From: Schizophyllum amplum
Lineage: Eukaryota > Basidiomycota > Agaricomycetes > Agaricales > Schizophyllaceae
DNA: 64,000 bases
Direction: 5' to 3'
NCBI GenBank assembly: GCA_007026445.1
Contig: VDMD01000001.1
Coordinates: 930,001-994,000 of the forward strand
In this document: positions 33,035-46,490 of the stretch, piece after piece
Layout: each line of letters starts with the position of its first letter
Position numbering within the stretch: the first letter of the stretch is position 1
Translations under genes and position numbers: made by a program
The notes under the pieces: model-generated
Databases searched by the model: none
Told to the model about the DNA's origin: nothing
What the model saw: the letters and a program-made list of their open reading frames with translations, nothing else

Positions 33035-36000
33035 ATGGCGAGCAGGACAGCGCCTGCTCGAACTCGGTCTCGCTTGGCGCTACCCGATGAACCAACATTG
33101 CTCTCGCGGTCGCCGTTACGAACGGCAAAGAGCGCCAATCGGACCAAGACCATCAAGTCCGTCGATGGATTGGATTTACAGACAGGAGAGCCCTCAGAAG
33201 ACGGCACATCAGAGTCCGCACCGAAATCCGGAAAACGGTCTGCGTCGCCGCCACCTACAGACGAGTACAAGGCCGGTGCAGGCGCCTCGGACGATGGTCG
33301 CGAGCTCAAGCGACCGCGGCGTGAAGACGATCCGACCAGACTGAGCGATGAAGAGAACCTCGCACTTCCCGATGACGGCTCAGCAGACCACCCTGATGCC
33401 GCATCGCGCCCCGCTCCCGAACACAACACTCTTAATCGCGTCCTGCAGTCGAACGCCCAGAAACCAGTGTCCACTATCGACGTCTCGCACCCACCCACCG
33501 CGCACTCGTTCGATCGCGCGCGCTCGGTCCCGCTCTTCCCTGCCCCCGCGCCGTCTATCCCCCACATTGACTTCACGCAGCCCGCGTTCTCGCCGGCCCG
33601 GCCCCGCGCACGCTCGCGATCGCCCACAAAGGAGTTGAGCTTGAGGCTCATGCCTGGGGACCCGTTGAAGGCGCCGCGCATGGAGCTGGCGCGGTCGACG
33701 GTGGAGAGGGCGGCAACGCTGCAAGCAGACATGCTTGCAATGGCAGACAGTGGTCCGAGCGAGCCTCCCCCGCCGTCCAGCACGCCAGACGTTTTAGATA
33801 CGCCCGACGACATGGATACGCCCTCTCCGGAGGATGCGCCAGTACAACCTGCGAGTCTGGCATCGGACCCGCCTGCGATTCCTATACCGATATCATCTGC
33901 GATGCCCCCACCGGCAGCACCCGCGGAACCGACTGCGCTCTCCGCACAGGAGCCGCCTCCATTTCCCGTCCCAGCCCCGCCAGCGACGCCGCAAGCACCT
34001 CCCCGCGCTGAAGCAGTCCCTGGCTCACCGCTCACCCCGGTACCGCCCACACCTATGCCCGCCCTAATGACGCGACATGCCCTGCAGACGACGCGGCATG
34101 TCCTGCAAACGACGTATCACGACTTCCAGGAGGACGTCTTGATGGAGGAGGCCGACGAGTCGGTGCGTTACTCCACTTTTAACCCCCTCAGTCGCCGTAT
34201 TGAATCTAAACGCAGAGCCTATCCTCTTTGACGAGCCATTCCTCCCATGCCAGCCTTTCCTCCCTATCCGATCTCTCTTCCCATGCCTCGGACCCTAGTA
34301 GGCCATCGAACCCTTCACAACCTAGTCGCCCCTCCGATCCCAGTCACCCATCCCTACCGAGCAACCCGTCCCAGCCCAGCCTGTCCTCCTTGCCCAGTAA
34401 TAGTCGCCTTCCCCGTCCTGGGCCGTCTAAAGCGGCTGTACCCACAAGACCTAAGGCAGCGGCCAAGACGACGAAGACGGCAGCGGCGGGTAGATCGAAA
34501 TCGTCAGCAGCAGCGTCCAAGCCGACGGCGACTGGCAGGACGGGCGCGGCGGCGAAATCGGCAGCAGCCGCATCCAAGCTAGCGGCTACGTCCAAAGCGG
34601 TGACATCGAAACCGGTAGCGGCGACCAAGTCGAATACAGAAGCTTCCACATCGAACGCGGCAGGCGCCTCTACGTCCAACGCAGCAGCTTCCACGTCCAA
34701 TGCTGCAGGAGCCTCGAAGTCCAACGCAGCAGCTTCCACGTCCAATGCTGCAGGCGCCTCCACGTCGAACCCGGCAGCAGCGCCCAAGCCCAATGCATTT
34801 ACCACGCTCATGGCCAATGCGGCAGCGAAGGGCAAGGGCAAGGCGGCAGAGAGCAAGGGTAAGGGCAAGGCGACGGAGAGCAAGGGCAAGGCGGAAGGGA
34901 AGAGCAAGGCAGCCGAGGGCAAAGGCAAGACGATGGCGGCTGAGGGCAAAGGCAAGGCAATGGAAGGCAAGAGCAGGGCGATGGAGAGCAAGAGCAAGGC
35001 ATCCGAGGCCAAAGGCAAAGGCAAGATGGAGGACAGCAAGGGCAAGATGCAGTCTACCGATGCTGGCTCCTCGAAGCCTGGTCCTTCAAGACCTACGACT
35101 CCTGGTCTTTCAAGACCTACGACGCCTGGTCCTTCAAGACCTGTGACGCCGGGCTCGAATCCAGGGCTGGCCGACCGTCCGAAGTCTGCCATGGCTGATT
35201 CATCCGCCGCCGCCTCTAGCAAACGCACCGCACTGAAGAGTCGCGCACCGTCTGCCGCCCCAGACGGCCGGAATCCTGCTGATGCTCGCAAGAGTCGCGC
35301 GCCCTCTGCTGCGCCCAAGAGCCGCGCCCCCTCCGCTGTACCCAAGAGCCGCGCCCCCTCGGCTGCACCGCGCAGTCGGGCGCCATCCGCTGCACCTAGC
35401 GAAGGATTCTCGTGGACTCCGGACAAGGGCAAGCAACGCGAAAGCTCCGTCGCGTCGGACAAGAGCAGGCAATCCGGGCACGGCGGCACGAAGCAATCCG
35501 TCAAAGCCAAGATGCGCCCTAGGGAGAAACCGAAGCTCGTTTCGCATTTCATCTTTCCGGACGACGAGGATGTGCCGTTGAACGATGTGGATGTGCCGTT
35601 GAATGATGTGGACGTCCCGCTCAACGATGTGCATGACCATCCGGACGACGCCCATGTTCCGCTTAACGATGTGGACGACCATCTCAATGATATGGGTGCG
35701 GGCAAGGCGGGACCGTCGACCAAAGCAGGTAGAGCGGGAGCAAGTACAGCAACAGCGCGCGCGCGATCGTCCAGCAGACAACCATCATGGTCCCGCAAAC
35801 CGCCATCGATATCTAAACAGCCGTCGGTCGCCTCCATGAACGTTGACACCGCCATAACGCTCAACGATGGAGGAAACGTTGAAGTTGCGCCACGGCCAAG
35901 CTTCGAACTTATCCCCCCAGCGCAATTTCAGTTCGACGCTCTGCCTGCGGTCAATCGTCGACCAGATCATTCCCTTCCACGAGGCGAAGCAACGAACGAC

Positions 36001-38716
36001 GATATCATCATGCAAGACGACACACAGGGAGATAGTGGTCAGCCCCCGGATTCTGCTATGGCGATCTGTGCGCCGTCCTCGACGGATATGGACGTGTCCC
36101 CGCCACTGCACTTGGACGACGTGCCTCTTCAGTCCACTGCAGCGAGAGACCCCACCACGGAGTCGGAAGTGGCGTCCACTTCTATACTCACAAATGTTCT
36201 CGCGGAGTCGCCTGATGCGATGGAACATGGTGAAGACCCAATCGCGAAAGCAGCTGCTTTAACTGCGATGACCGAGCCTCGGCCGGCCACGAATGGCACT
36301 TCACCAGCAGAAGGCGAGGACGCAACAGATCGAGGGCGAACGCGTCAGAAGATCCAGCCTGCACGATCTCGCGCGCCGTCGAAGGCGCCGACCCGAGTGA
36401 CGCGAAGCGTGTCTGTACACAGACTCGATGACCCGAGTGCAGGTACAGTCACGGTTTCGTGCGATATATGTGAATGCCGAAGCTCATGGATGTGCTGCAG
36501 ATGTTACACCAGGTACGCGCGGAAGGGAGACGACACGAACGCGTGCTACCTCAAGAGTACGGCCCCCTTCGCAAGCACAGGACACTCGGCAATCGCGTGC
36601 TACTTCTCGAACACGACCCGTTGCAGACAGGGCACCCTCCCGGACTTCCCTACGGTCCCGGTCAACTTCACGCGCCGCGCCAAGGACGCCCAAACCCGCT
36701 ACAAAGGCATCAGCTCTTGAAGCAAGCCATGCGGGCAGCTCACGGGAAGATGAGAAGAGTGATATGGAAACATCCGACTTGTCTGAGCTGCCAGACGATG
36801 ACATGGATATGGACGAGGACGCAAACGTCGTGCATGTGTCGAAGTCGCAGGCAGCAGTGACTATACACAAACAACTTCGAAGACCGCCCAGTAAAGCAGG
36901 ACAGGCATTTCTGGCGAAAGGGACGGCCCCGCCATCGTCAAAGGATGCCACCACGTCTACGAAGGCGCCACAGGCAAGGATTGCGCCATCCTCATCTCCA
37001 GCGAAGGCAGCGCCCTCACCGACGAAGCGTGTTTCTACACTCACTCAACCCACGGCGGCCAGCGTAGCGAAGATGACGCCCAAAACGCCGACCAAGTCGA
37101 CAACGGTCTTGATCAAGAAGACCCCTTCACCGAACAAGCGCGCTCGGTCAAATTCGATGGTACGACAGTCATCGTCGTTCTCTTTCCGCCATGGCGTGCG
37201 TGAGTCCCTTGGCATCCTCGAGCGCGCTCTGGAGAGAGTGGACAAGCCGGCACCTTCGCGGCCGAGCACAAGCATGGGTTTCGCATCCGACGACACGCCT
37301 TCGACGTCGACCACGGCGAGTATGATGAATGCGCCCATGACTGACCTTGGCCCGCGGGGGCTGAAGCGGTCAATCTCAGCGGACAGCGAAGCATCGCTGA
37401 GCAAGCGGCCCTCCTTCGACCGTCCTGATCCGAATGCTGTCGCAGGACCCTCGAGACCAAAGCTCACGCAAAAACCGCTAGCCTTCTTCCGACGACCTGG
37501 GGGTGCGGGACCCTTCGGCCACCGTGCGCCTAAAGCTAGTCGGCAGCCGACCCTACAGACCGTTGCTGGGAGCCCCGTCAAGGGTGGTGCTCCTCCGAAC
37601 TACGACGAAGAACCCATGCCGCAAGCAGGGCCCTCTTTCTTACCGTCACTGCAGCAACCTAGCGAGGAGCACAATGACGACGACATCGAGTTTGTCGTCA
37701 CGCCCGAAGTAGTAAACGAGGACGCTGAGCTCGCCGAGCTCATCGAACGGAACCGTGCGAAGGACGAGGCGGCGCTCATGAAGCCGCGCGTGGACCCGTC
37801 GGCAATCCGGCTCGAGGCGCGGCGCGCGAGCTCGGCGTTCAGCGCGCTCTCCCAGTCGCTGAGCGAGTTGCCGCCGAAGCGGAAGCCGGGGGACATGGGG
37901 CCGCCTAAGACCCCGCCGCGGTTGGGAACGCGCGGAGGACTGCGGAGCGCGAGTAGCACGTACCCCAGCAGCGGGGACAGCGGGAAGGGTGGCGAGACGG
38001 AAAGCGCGAAGGGGAAGGAGAAGGAAGCGCCGGAGCCGAAGTTGGACGTCCTGAAGGGTTGTGTGGTGTTTGTAGACGTGCGGACTGATGATGGGAACGA
38101 GTACCAGGACGTATTCAAGCTGAATCTGAAGAGGCTTGGGGCCAGGGTAGGTTCTCGTCGTTCTGCTTTGTTGAGTAGCTGCTTACTGTCTACTTGCAGG
38201 TCTTGTCTCGGCTGAGCTCTTCTTGCACGCATATCGTATACAAGAACGGCCTGCCCAACACGGCGATGAAGTTCCGCATGATGGATCCCCGTCCGAAAGT
38301 CGTGGGCATCCGCTGGGCGGTCGAGTGCGTCGAACGACGGCAGCGCGTTGACGAAGAGGGGCATCTCATCGACCTCGAGCACGTTCATGTCGCGGGGCAT
38401 CTGGGGAAGGTGCGCTCGGGTCTGACGGGCAGCGCTACGGAATGCTAACAGTATGACAGCCGAAGCCTGCAAGGCGAAGGTCTTTGATTCCTCAGCTCTC
38501 GCGAAGAGAGTCGGAAGATATGGATCTGGACTTGGACATTGACATGGATGGTGGTGACGCGGACGTGTCGATGCAGTCGATGTCATGTACGTTTTTATCG
38601 CCCAGCTTCCTCGTTGCACGCGCTGACCAAGTACCGCAGCGATAACATCCGACGAGGATAACCTCACACCTTTAGAGAGAGCGCGATTACGGCGCAAGAT
38701 GCGAGAGAAGGCGTAG
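33035..38716 (+). CDS. Large disordered protein with one C-terminal BRCT domain
   Basis: Model: join(33035..34162, 34216..36442, 36501..38146, 38200..38409, 38460..38586, 38640..38716), 1,804 residues, all GT-AG with matching phases. The first about 1,550 residues are low complexity: Ser/Pro linkers (SNPSQPSRPSDPSHPS), STSNAAGA repeats, KGKA/ESKGKGK repeats, three SRPTTPG units, five KSRAPSAAP units and tandem VPLNDVD units. The C-terminal BRCT reads DVLKGCVVFVDVRTDDGNEY, LKRLGARVLSRLSSSCTHIV, then VVGIRWAVECVERRQRVDEE, with the conserved GAR and the W of the third helix, most like the microcephalin-type BRCT. It ends SDEDNLTPLERARLRRKMRE. A BRCT usually binds phosphopeptides in DNA damage or chromosome condensation pathways; the specific role here is unknown. 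Confidence 0.85.
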
Positions 38717-40367
38717 GTGTTGTAACTGTAAGTATTTATGCAGCAAACCTTTATGAGCTTTGGTTATGTAAGTACGGTGATCTCGTGTGTACTGCTTCAT
38801 GGCACGCTGTCCTTTATGCGCATCCCGTTCTTGTGGATAGCTGACCGGGTTATCGTGGATGGCCGGCATGTTGGCACGTTACGTTGTGACGACCGAGTGA
38901 CGACTGATTGGGCATCATCGATCATCACTGACTTTGGGCGGCAGGCGCTTGTCCAACCATGTCCGGACTGAGTATCAGACCTTGACCGCCGTCCCAGCTA
39001 ATTCGATTTGCAGAACAACAGTATATTACCTTGCCTTTGCAAGGTCTCTCCAACCTTTATTTGACCCCACTTTTTTTGCAGGCACCATCAAATAGACTGA
39101 GCCGCGTCCAAAGTTCCAACCGCGTCCGGACCCGGAACAAAGACAGAACAAAGAACAAGTCAGGTGCTCGTCGGCATGCACTGTTCGCCACGTTTTCGTC
39201 CTCTCGCCTTTCTGTTCACTACAGTATTCACACTTCTTGTCCGCGATCCCGTATCCCAGATCATGGCATCTACATATACCGTGTCCAGCAGGCTCCCTGC
39301 TGTGCTTCCCATCTGTTATACACCCATATCTGAACGAAACCAAAGCGTTAAGCTGCGAGACGAGCCTGTTCAGCGTTCACGGTGTCAGCCAATCGATGGC
39401 TTGACATATAATGAATGTGTTCAGCATCCAAAGCTTAAGCTTGAGCTTGAGTTCTGAAGTAGTACTTACGGGCTCAATCGAAGTTGAATCGAAGCCCAAC
39501 GCACAGCGCACGATCTGTTGAACTTTAGGCAGATACCGGCATTTTCCGGGAACCAGGCAGCAGCAGGCAGTCACTGCTTGGTCACTGCATCGCCGCCGCC
39601 GCTGCGTCAGGGAATGTCCTCCAGACGGCTTGGAACATCTCTGAAGGAATAGAGGGACGGCGACTAAGGGGACAGGCCAGCAAGGCAAGGTTCAGAACCG
39701 GCGGAGCCGGGACTTTTCTAGTAGTATAGGCCTTGATATAGGCGGGTCCCAAAAAGTGCTGTGGATCGTCGTGGCAGCCATGTGAGCCGCGCCGATGCTG
39801 CTCGTTTTCCGCCAGCTCACTTCTGTCTGACCTTCGTGGCATGGCAGCAGACGCATGTACATGGGTAGGGCCGGTAGCAGCGTTCCCAAGTGGATTTCCA
39901 GGAGGTTGGGCCATGACCGAGCTGCAGGAGATGCCCAGCGCGTGAGCCACGCGAGCGTCGAAGCTGTGCTGGGCAGCGCTGCCGACGATGCCGTGCTTCT
40001 CGCGTGCGGCGTGGGGGGCGCGGAAAATGGGGACCCGCCTATCGTTCTGCAATTAGCTGCCAGCCGTTCGTGTCCGGAAAATAATCAGACCTTGGCCCTC
40101 GATTTCGGCCATTCTTGTCCGACTCGTATCAGACATTTAGGCGTACATTCAGGGGGCAGGTCCTGGCACCAGGCAAACCTCAGCCTTTAAGCTTTAAGCT
40201 TTAGTTCCGAATTCCGGATCCCACTCCCTCTCACGAATGGTCTCGAATGGTTCGTCGCATCACACACGTGGGCGCGCCGTTTTCCCACGAACGCCAACAA
40301 CTCTGGATCAGCACTCATCGCTGGACTAGCACATATATTCTCACTATCCCTAATCTCACTACAGGCG
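38717..40367. other. Intergenic with possible degenerate element ends
   Basis: No gene supported. AAGCTTAAGCTTGAGCTTGA at about 39429-39448 and its rough reverse complement at about 40183-40204 bracket 0.77 kb. At 40028-40060 a sequence resembles the end of the 331-bp element at 30.7 kb (shared CGATAGRCGGGT after a TGCARAA-like stretch on the minus strand). These look like remains of non-autonomous elements. Confidence 0.35.
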
Positions 40368-41423
40368 ATGACTATCCCTCTCTTCCCCGTTGTCGTGCAA
40401 GGACTGGCCTGGCATCGGAGCAAATACTCCCCGCGGGAGTTCTGTAGCCTCATCCAGGACAACTCGCCTTCCGACCCCCAACGCAACCACGCGCTACACC
40501 GCTGCTTCGTCGACGAGGTCGTACACTACCAACACAAGGCAGGTTCCGGATATACACCCCACGAGCTCCTCGTCGCTCACTATAGCCTCGACATTATGGA
40601 CGAAAGTGGGGTCACAATCGGCAAGGACCGCCGCGTCGCCACCTTCGAGCGTCTTGAAGCTGCGCATCATCGTAGCAGAACAGGCCCTAGCACATTTGTC
40701 GCTGCTGACACTGTCGTGGCGGGTGCAAGCACTGTTGGAGGGTACCTTCGCGCTGCACTGGCGATGGGGTCGAGGATCGGAAACAGTGACACCGAGAGGA
40801 TTGGAAACAACGACACCGTGACCATCGAGCGTCAACTCTCCCCTACCATTGCCCTCGAGTACGAGCCCGTTGCGTCCCTCAGACCCGCTCCTGGTGCTCT
40901 TCTCATCGTCGACTGTGCAATCACGGCCGAAGTGGTGACATCACGTGCCTGTGACTACACGCCGCTGCAGTACAATGCGGTGCGGTATGCCTGCACGATG
41001 TTCAAGATCTTGCAAGCTGTCGCGGCAGCTGCATCGGACATCGGTCCTGCCAGGAAGCGAGCGGGCAGGTGTGGCATCTTGAGGGTGGTGGACGCGGAGG
41101 GCCGCCTCCTGCTTCCCGAGCGGCCGCGTACGACGGGGCAGGCCGCGGACCAGGTCGTCAACCTCCTTCGCCAATTCCCAGGTCTGCTCAAGGCTGGCGA
41201 TGAGAGCAAGGCTCGGGCCGCGTTCCTGGAGAACAGCGAGCAGGAAGAAAATGCACTCATCGAGCCAGTGCAGGAAGTACTGCTCCAAGTCGGGGCCCTG
41301 CGCGCGAGGATGTGGGAGAGCATGGATGGGGAAGCCGAAGAGGCGCGCAAGCGCATAGATGGTCTTCTGGATGAGGTGGGCGTGAATCCTGCTGTGTCGT
41401 GCGCAATGTTGACAATCGCATAG
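40368..41423 (+). CDS. Orphan, 351 residues, single exon
   Basis: Continuous frame starting MTIPLFPVVVQGLAWHRSKY. Composition and hydrophobic patterning look like a folded, mostly soluble protein: FCSLIQDNSPSDPQRNHALH, LEYEPVASLRPAPGALLIVD, YNAVRYACTMFKILQAVAAA, then a long amphipathic C-terminal helix region (ALIEPVQEVLLQVGALRARM, EEARKRIDGLLDEVGV). A short internal near-repeat SRIGNSDTE/RIGNNDTVT occurs near residue 145. The ATG follows CTACAGGCG, so an upstream exon ending at that AG is possible. No family recognised. Confidence 0.6.
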   Translation: MTIPLFPVVVQGLAWHRSKYSPREFCSLIQDNSPSDPQRNHALHRCFVDEVVHYQHKAGSGYTPHELLVAHYSLDIMDESGVTIGKDRRVATFERLEAAHHRSRTGPSTFVAADTVVAGASTVGGYLRAALAMGSRIGNSDTERIGNNDTVTIERQLSPTIALEYEPVASLRPAPGALLIVDCAITAEVVTSRACDYTPLQYNAVRYACTMFKILQAVAAAASDIGPARKRAGRCGILRVVDAEGRLLLPERPRTTGQAADQVVNLLRQFPGLLKAGDESKARAAFLENSEQEENALIEPVQEVLLQVGALRARMWESMDGEAEEARKRIDGLLDEVGVNPAVSCAMLTIA

Positions 41424-44400
41424 ATAGAGACCAAGAACGGCGAGATCCAGAAGCTGAATAACGCGATCAGGGCGCTGGGAGAAGTGACCACTCACGCAAT
41501 GGAAGGATCACCCAGCGGAGCGTGAGATACGAGCGTCGACGACGTTCGATCGGAGATGTGGAATCGAGGACTGGAGATATTGAGGTTGAGGTGATGAGAG
41601 AGGGCGAAAGGCCGAAAGGGGGCAAAGGCGTGTGCTGGGATGAGGTCTTTCTGCGAGTACACGTCATGAAGAGCGCAAATAATACACGATAGCTGCGCAT
41701 CGCAAGCTCGAAAGACAGCCTGGTATGGATATGTCAGGATTTGAGTTGTAGAGAGTAGGATGCGCACCGCAAAGAAGCGGAGGCTTTTCACCATTCAGCA
41801 ATTAGTACTGCTGAAATTGGAGGGGAACGCTGAGGATGAAGCCAATGTTCTTCATGGGTCGAAGCCTCGAAGGAGCATCGACGGAATCGTTCGGTCGCTT
41901 AGTAAGATTGGGGCCAAGCAAGACCGCGGTAGGTCACATGACTGATCACGCCTCGTCCTACTAATCGGGGTGACGCGCGTTGAAACCAAGAGGTCGCAAA
42001 GTTCTGGATCGGGCATAGTACATACTCGACATCTCGCGTGGCGTGACATCTGGTCCAGGCCAGTGATGGCTCATCAGAGTGGTCATTCCCTTTCTGGCGA
42101 ACAGGGCTGGTCAGGGGCTTGTTAATGAAGGACAGTACCAGGACAACACATACCTATGCACTGCGAGCGGTGGTGGCGGGGGAGGCGGACAGCCCTTCCG
42201 CAAGCGCGTACGCCAGGCGTACGCTCATGGCCCCGTCCTGGAATGCGGCGAGGGCGGGCCTCGGATTCCCGTTGTTGCTTGCAAGTGTCGCCACCGCCTA
42301 CGACGGCGACAAGGTACTTATGCTAGAGTTTGGAGTACAGTAGGTTGCAGACGACCTCATGAGAGGGTGTGATATGGGATAGAGACCGTACAGCCAGACC
42401 AGGCAGGCGCACGGGCAGCGAGAAATTAGCAATCTGTTCTGCAGCCTACTATCATGGTGGCCGTGACTTGACCGTGAAGCTGGAGATCCGAGTCGTGCAC
42501 CCTTTATGACTTTCACGACAGGTGCTTCTACTTAAGTGAAGTGCTGGTGAAAATCACTTCCGGGTTCTCCGCACCTGAAGGCTGAGCACGATGGACGGGC
42601 GTCGGGCGACCGCGAAACATCAGGGATATCTTGAGATCGTGATTTGGCGTTGTAGCGGTCACGGGGGAGCGCCGTTATGGCCGAGCCTGGTCTGCCGTTG
42701 TAATCACCTGACGAGCAAACCGCCAGCCTGGCGTAGCATGGTAAGCTCCTGCGAGTCGAAATCAGGATGGCCTGACATGATATCGACTCACACTACTCCT
42801 CTCTATCTGGAAAATTGACTGCGAACGACCTCTCATCTGGACGAGGCATTATTACCCATTGTGAAGACCCGGACATCGAGCAGCAGAAGCGCCTCTACTG
42901 GAGAGAGAACGTGCAAGGTGTTAGATAGGTACGTCTTAACGCGGAATACTCGAGAAGGGCAGTCGTGAAGCATGCTAGCCCGAGCACTTCAACAGCTCGC
43001 CAAGTCTCGACACGTGTAACGTCCTACAGCACGATCAAGAGCCGTGCACTGCGCACTGCCCCCGGACCTTGGTGCGCTCTGCCCGGTTCTTCCCCGTGTC
43101 TAGTTGCTGCACTGTTGACATTTTCAGAGCTTACATTGGCACGACGTCTCGACCGAGCCTCGACAACTACAGAGTTCAAGGACGGTCGCGATGCTCACTC
43201 GGACCTATTGAACTGTACAACTTCAATTGTCCTGCCCTCAAGTAAGGCGGTATAAATTGCCCGAAGCACCCACGCCTCTCTTGACCGCCTCCCTCATCGT
43301 CCCGTTTCGTCGCAGCTTGTTGGTGGGTCCCTCGTCCTCTGCAAGCGAGTGCGACTCACCCATATAGGCAGCAGATACCGGCGTACGTATCGACGGGCCC
43401 AGACCACAGTGCAGTGAGCAGCAGCTGCACTTTCGGCGCACGACGACGTGTCTCGCCGTCACGCAGCCGCTGCAAGGTACGCTGGTTATTAGTTCTTTTT
43501 CGCTCTCCGTTCTTGATCAGCAGGCTCAGTATTCAGCAGCAGTCACTCATTCAACTCGCCAAGCCGTGTTTGAGACCCACGGGTACGTGCCCCGCATCTT
43601 ATCTGCCGTTCACTTACTCATATGAGGCGACCTTGCAATAATGCCAGGCCGTACACCAGCCGTACACTGCGCGCTTGCCGCCCGCCGAGGCCGTTATAAG
43701 GGCACATGAGGCGAGTCCCATATTTCTCAGCAAGTGCATTGTTCTCCGTGCCTCAAGCGTCGGCTGATGCAGTATTTCAGATCCACGCTCTTTACTTACC
43801 GCGCTGCGCGCAGCTTGTCGTTCGGCACGACGGACAAAGACTGCAGATTTGGTGGGTCTCACGCAGTCCTTGTACGACTCGTGTGTAGTCATGAGTCGTG
43901 ATTTGACCTAGCTCGGTTCGTTGGATTGTCGGATATCTGAGAGACGCCGTTGGGCCGCGGCAGTCTCGAGCAGGCGTATGTAATACTGCGCTACCCGTAG
44001 CATGATTAACTATTAAACCACGAATATATATATTGCTGCTAAACGTGTATCGATACAGTTGCCGATTATAGTATGTGAGGAATAATAGCGGCAAACAGCG
44101 GTCCATCTCATTAGTCCCTGCTCATGCTATGCCGTCCTACACCAAGCTGACGAGAGCACGACAATATGCCTTCTTTGTTGTGCTGTGTGGTCGTATACAT
44201 GCCGGATGATATTTAAATTACAGCGATGGCGCATGTCAGATGCACAGATCTTACGCTACCATCCGCACTGCCATATGGCAGCCAAAAGACAACGATGGCG
44301 AGGCCTGGCAGCGATGGTGCTACCTTACAAGGCCTCGACAGGAAATCGAGAAATCCCTGATGAAGCGCGTACGACGCAAAGACTAGTCAGCTACCGTCTC

Positions 44401-45075
44401 CCCTGACCACATGCCATCCGCTCTGCAGGGCTCATTAATAATCGCACAAGGGTGCATCCGCTCCCCTGCGTAGGGCGGTCTTGTACGCAAGGGTAGAGCG
44501 GGAAGATGGGGCTACTTCAAGTTCTGGGTCAGCCGGCGACGCGGTGTGTCAGACAGACGCGGCTGCCACCTCATCAAGTATGCGCGGAGAAGGAGCTTTA
44601 CGCGCCACCATCCCCTACACAGGTTCTTCCCGCGAAGTTACCATCTTTGGCAAGCGTATCCTTGCACTGGACGATCAAGGGCGCAAGCTACTCATAATCG
44701 CCACCGCGGCACCTCGTTCACCTTTGCTTCACGGCCCTCAACTCCATCATCCACCTCGACAAGGTCCTCGTCGCTTCTTTTTGAAGGCGGCCTTCAGCTC
44801 TAGGGAACACTCGCGCTCGCGTCCGCGTACACGACCCTGCGCTCTCCTCTATTCCTTCCCCATCTGCCATTAACTTACAAATCTATGGCTGGCAGGTACT
44901 TATCGACGTGTCACCCTCAGCTTCAAGCTTCACGCGTCACGCCTCATCACTATGTACTCACATTAAGTAGTGCATACAGCCAGTGAAAGTACATAACATG
45001 AAAAAATACAATAGTACAACGTAGAAAGTCTAGTCGAATCCGATACAAGCTCCTCGCTAGCCATTATTGCCGCGC
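41424..45075. other. Gene-poor 3.65 kb
   Basis: Frames on both strands are at most about 130 codons, lack motifs and do not join through good splice sites. A TATA-like GGTATAAATTG lies at about 43248 and another, GTTATAAGGG, near 43693, without a following coding frame. It may hold noncoding transcripts or decayed genes; nothing specific can be supported. Confidence 0.5.
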
Positions 45076-46490
45076 CTACCTGGGCTGATGCAGTGGGTCC
45101 ATCTGAATCAGGGAATCGACGCTTTGCCAGCTGCTCTCCTGCCTCCTCAAGTGGTTGGACTGCAATATTCTAGATGCCCTGTCCGCTAGTCGGAAGCGCA
45201 CTGTGTTGGGCTGCTCCGGTTCCGCGTCGAGGTACTCTACTGCGCGCGGATCCAGCGTGGGGACGGTGGTGAATATGGGGAGTGACCCGGTTTCGCCGTC
45301 GTAGGAGAATGAGGATGGGTGGGAGTGGTGTGCCACCTTGCGCAGATTGAGAAGGATGCGGTAGGACTGGGATATTGAGTGAGTCAGTGAGCGAGACGCG
45401 AATGGGGCGCGATACGAATGGACTCACGCAAAATGAATAGAGGGAAATGAGCCAGCTGGCAAAATAAATAGACATCAGTGTTGTGATAAGTAGATTGAAT
45501 ACGAGGACAACCTACCAGTATATTAACGCGGCATACGCGCCATTGCTCACAAAGTGCAGGCTTCCATAGGCGAAAATGACAACTAGGTCAGTGTCAGTCG
45601 GCTAGGCTCGCATGTCGCTGGTGTGCAAGACGTACGCGTCAGCAGAAAGAACGCCCATGTTCCGTCCCTTGCCAGCAGCATCGGCAATGGTGTTGTTCCC
45701 CATCCCTCCTTCAATGCCATGATGAATTTGTAAAGGGTGAGTCCGAAGAGAAATAACTGGAAGACAATGGCAGACCCGCTGCGTTCCACTCGTCAGCATA
45801 GAACACACAGGAGCACAAAGACTACGTGATGACGCACAAGAAAAACAAGTAGGTCCATGGCATGTTCGTCGTGAGACATATCTCGTCGACCTCGATGTAT
45901 GGTATACCCATGAAAACACCGATGGCCATCATGATGATTTCTACGGCGTAGACAGCACCTACAGACCATCGTATCCAATGGTTTTCCACATAGAGAGCGT
46001 AGACTGAGAGAGAAAAATTAGCAAGGTCACCAGAGGCCTTTGAATCTGACGGCACCTCTTAACACGAGCACCAGGTCGGCGAAGATGACGATGAACAAAG
46101 CTGCGCAACTGAGCCATATCTGCCAGTTTATGCAGTCGCGATGGGTGTAGTGAAATTGGGGTGTAATCTCCGTTCCGATGAAGAGCGCTGAGCTGTGCGC
46201 AAATCGTCAGCGAAGGGCGCAAGCACAAGGAGGGGGTCACGCACACTTGTACGCCAACGGGGATATAGCGCATCATGTAGTATACTAGCTTCATCCAGGT
46301 CCATTGAGAGCTGCATTCGCGTCAGATGGGTTCCAAGCCGAAGGGGGGGACGCGACATACGGCCACATAAACTCGATCTAAACCGAACGTGGTCATTCAA
46401 CGTTCAACGTCTGCGGCTAGTCCACTCAGCAACGCACCTCATCCGCCGTCGTCAATAGTATGTCGTACACCAGGAATACCAGCGCGGACA
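45076..46490 (-). CDS. DUF6533-type multi-pass membrane protein, 5' exon unresolved
   Basis: Exons (minus): 46438-46490, 46361-46377, 46245-46310, 46056-46192, 45838-46003, 45636-45778, 45516-45582, 45428-45455, 45076-45366; phases close at all eight junctions. It opens in frame as SALVFLVYDILLTTADE, then IEFMWP and WTWMKLVYYMMRYIP, the hallmark N-terminal block of the agaricomycete DUF6533 family. Further helices include QIWLSCAALFIVIFADLVLV, YAVEIIMMAIGVF and GSAIVFQLFLFGLTLYKFIM, followed by the family's EGWGTTPLPMLLARDGTW loop, then VVIFAYGSLHF. The cytoplasmic tail is about 95 residues. The first exon (start Met and about 20-30 residues) should lie just above 46490 but was not identified. 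Probably a seven-helix plasma or organelle membrane protein; no biochemical function is known. Confidence 0.82.

Noticed and set aside
32977..35864. Minus-strand frames of 357 and 506 codons
   Set aside because: Antisense to the low-complexity repeats of the BRCT gene, which keep other frames open.
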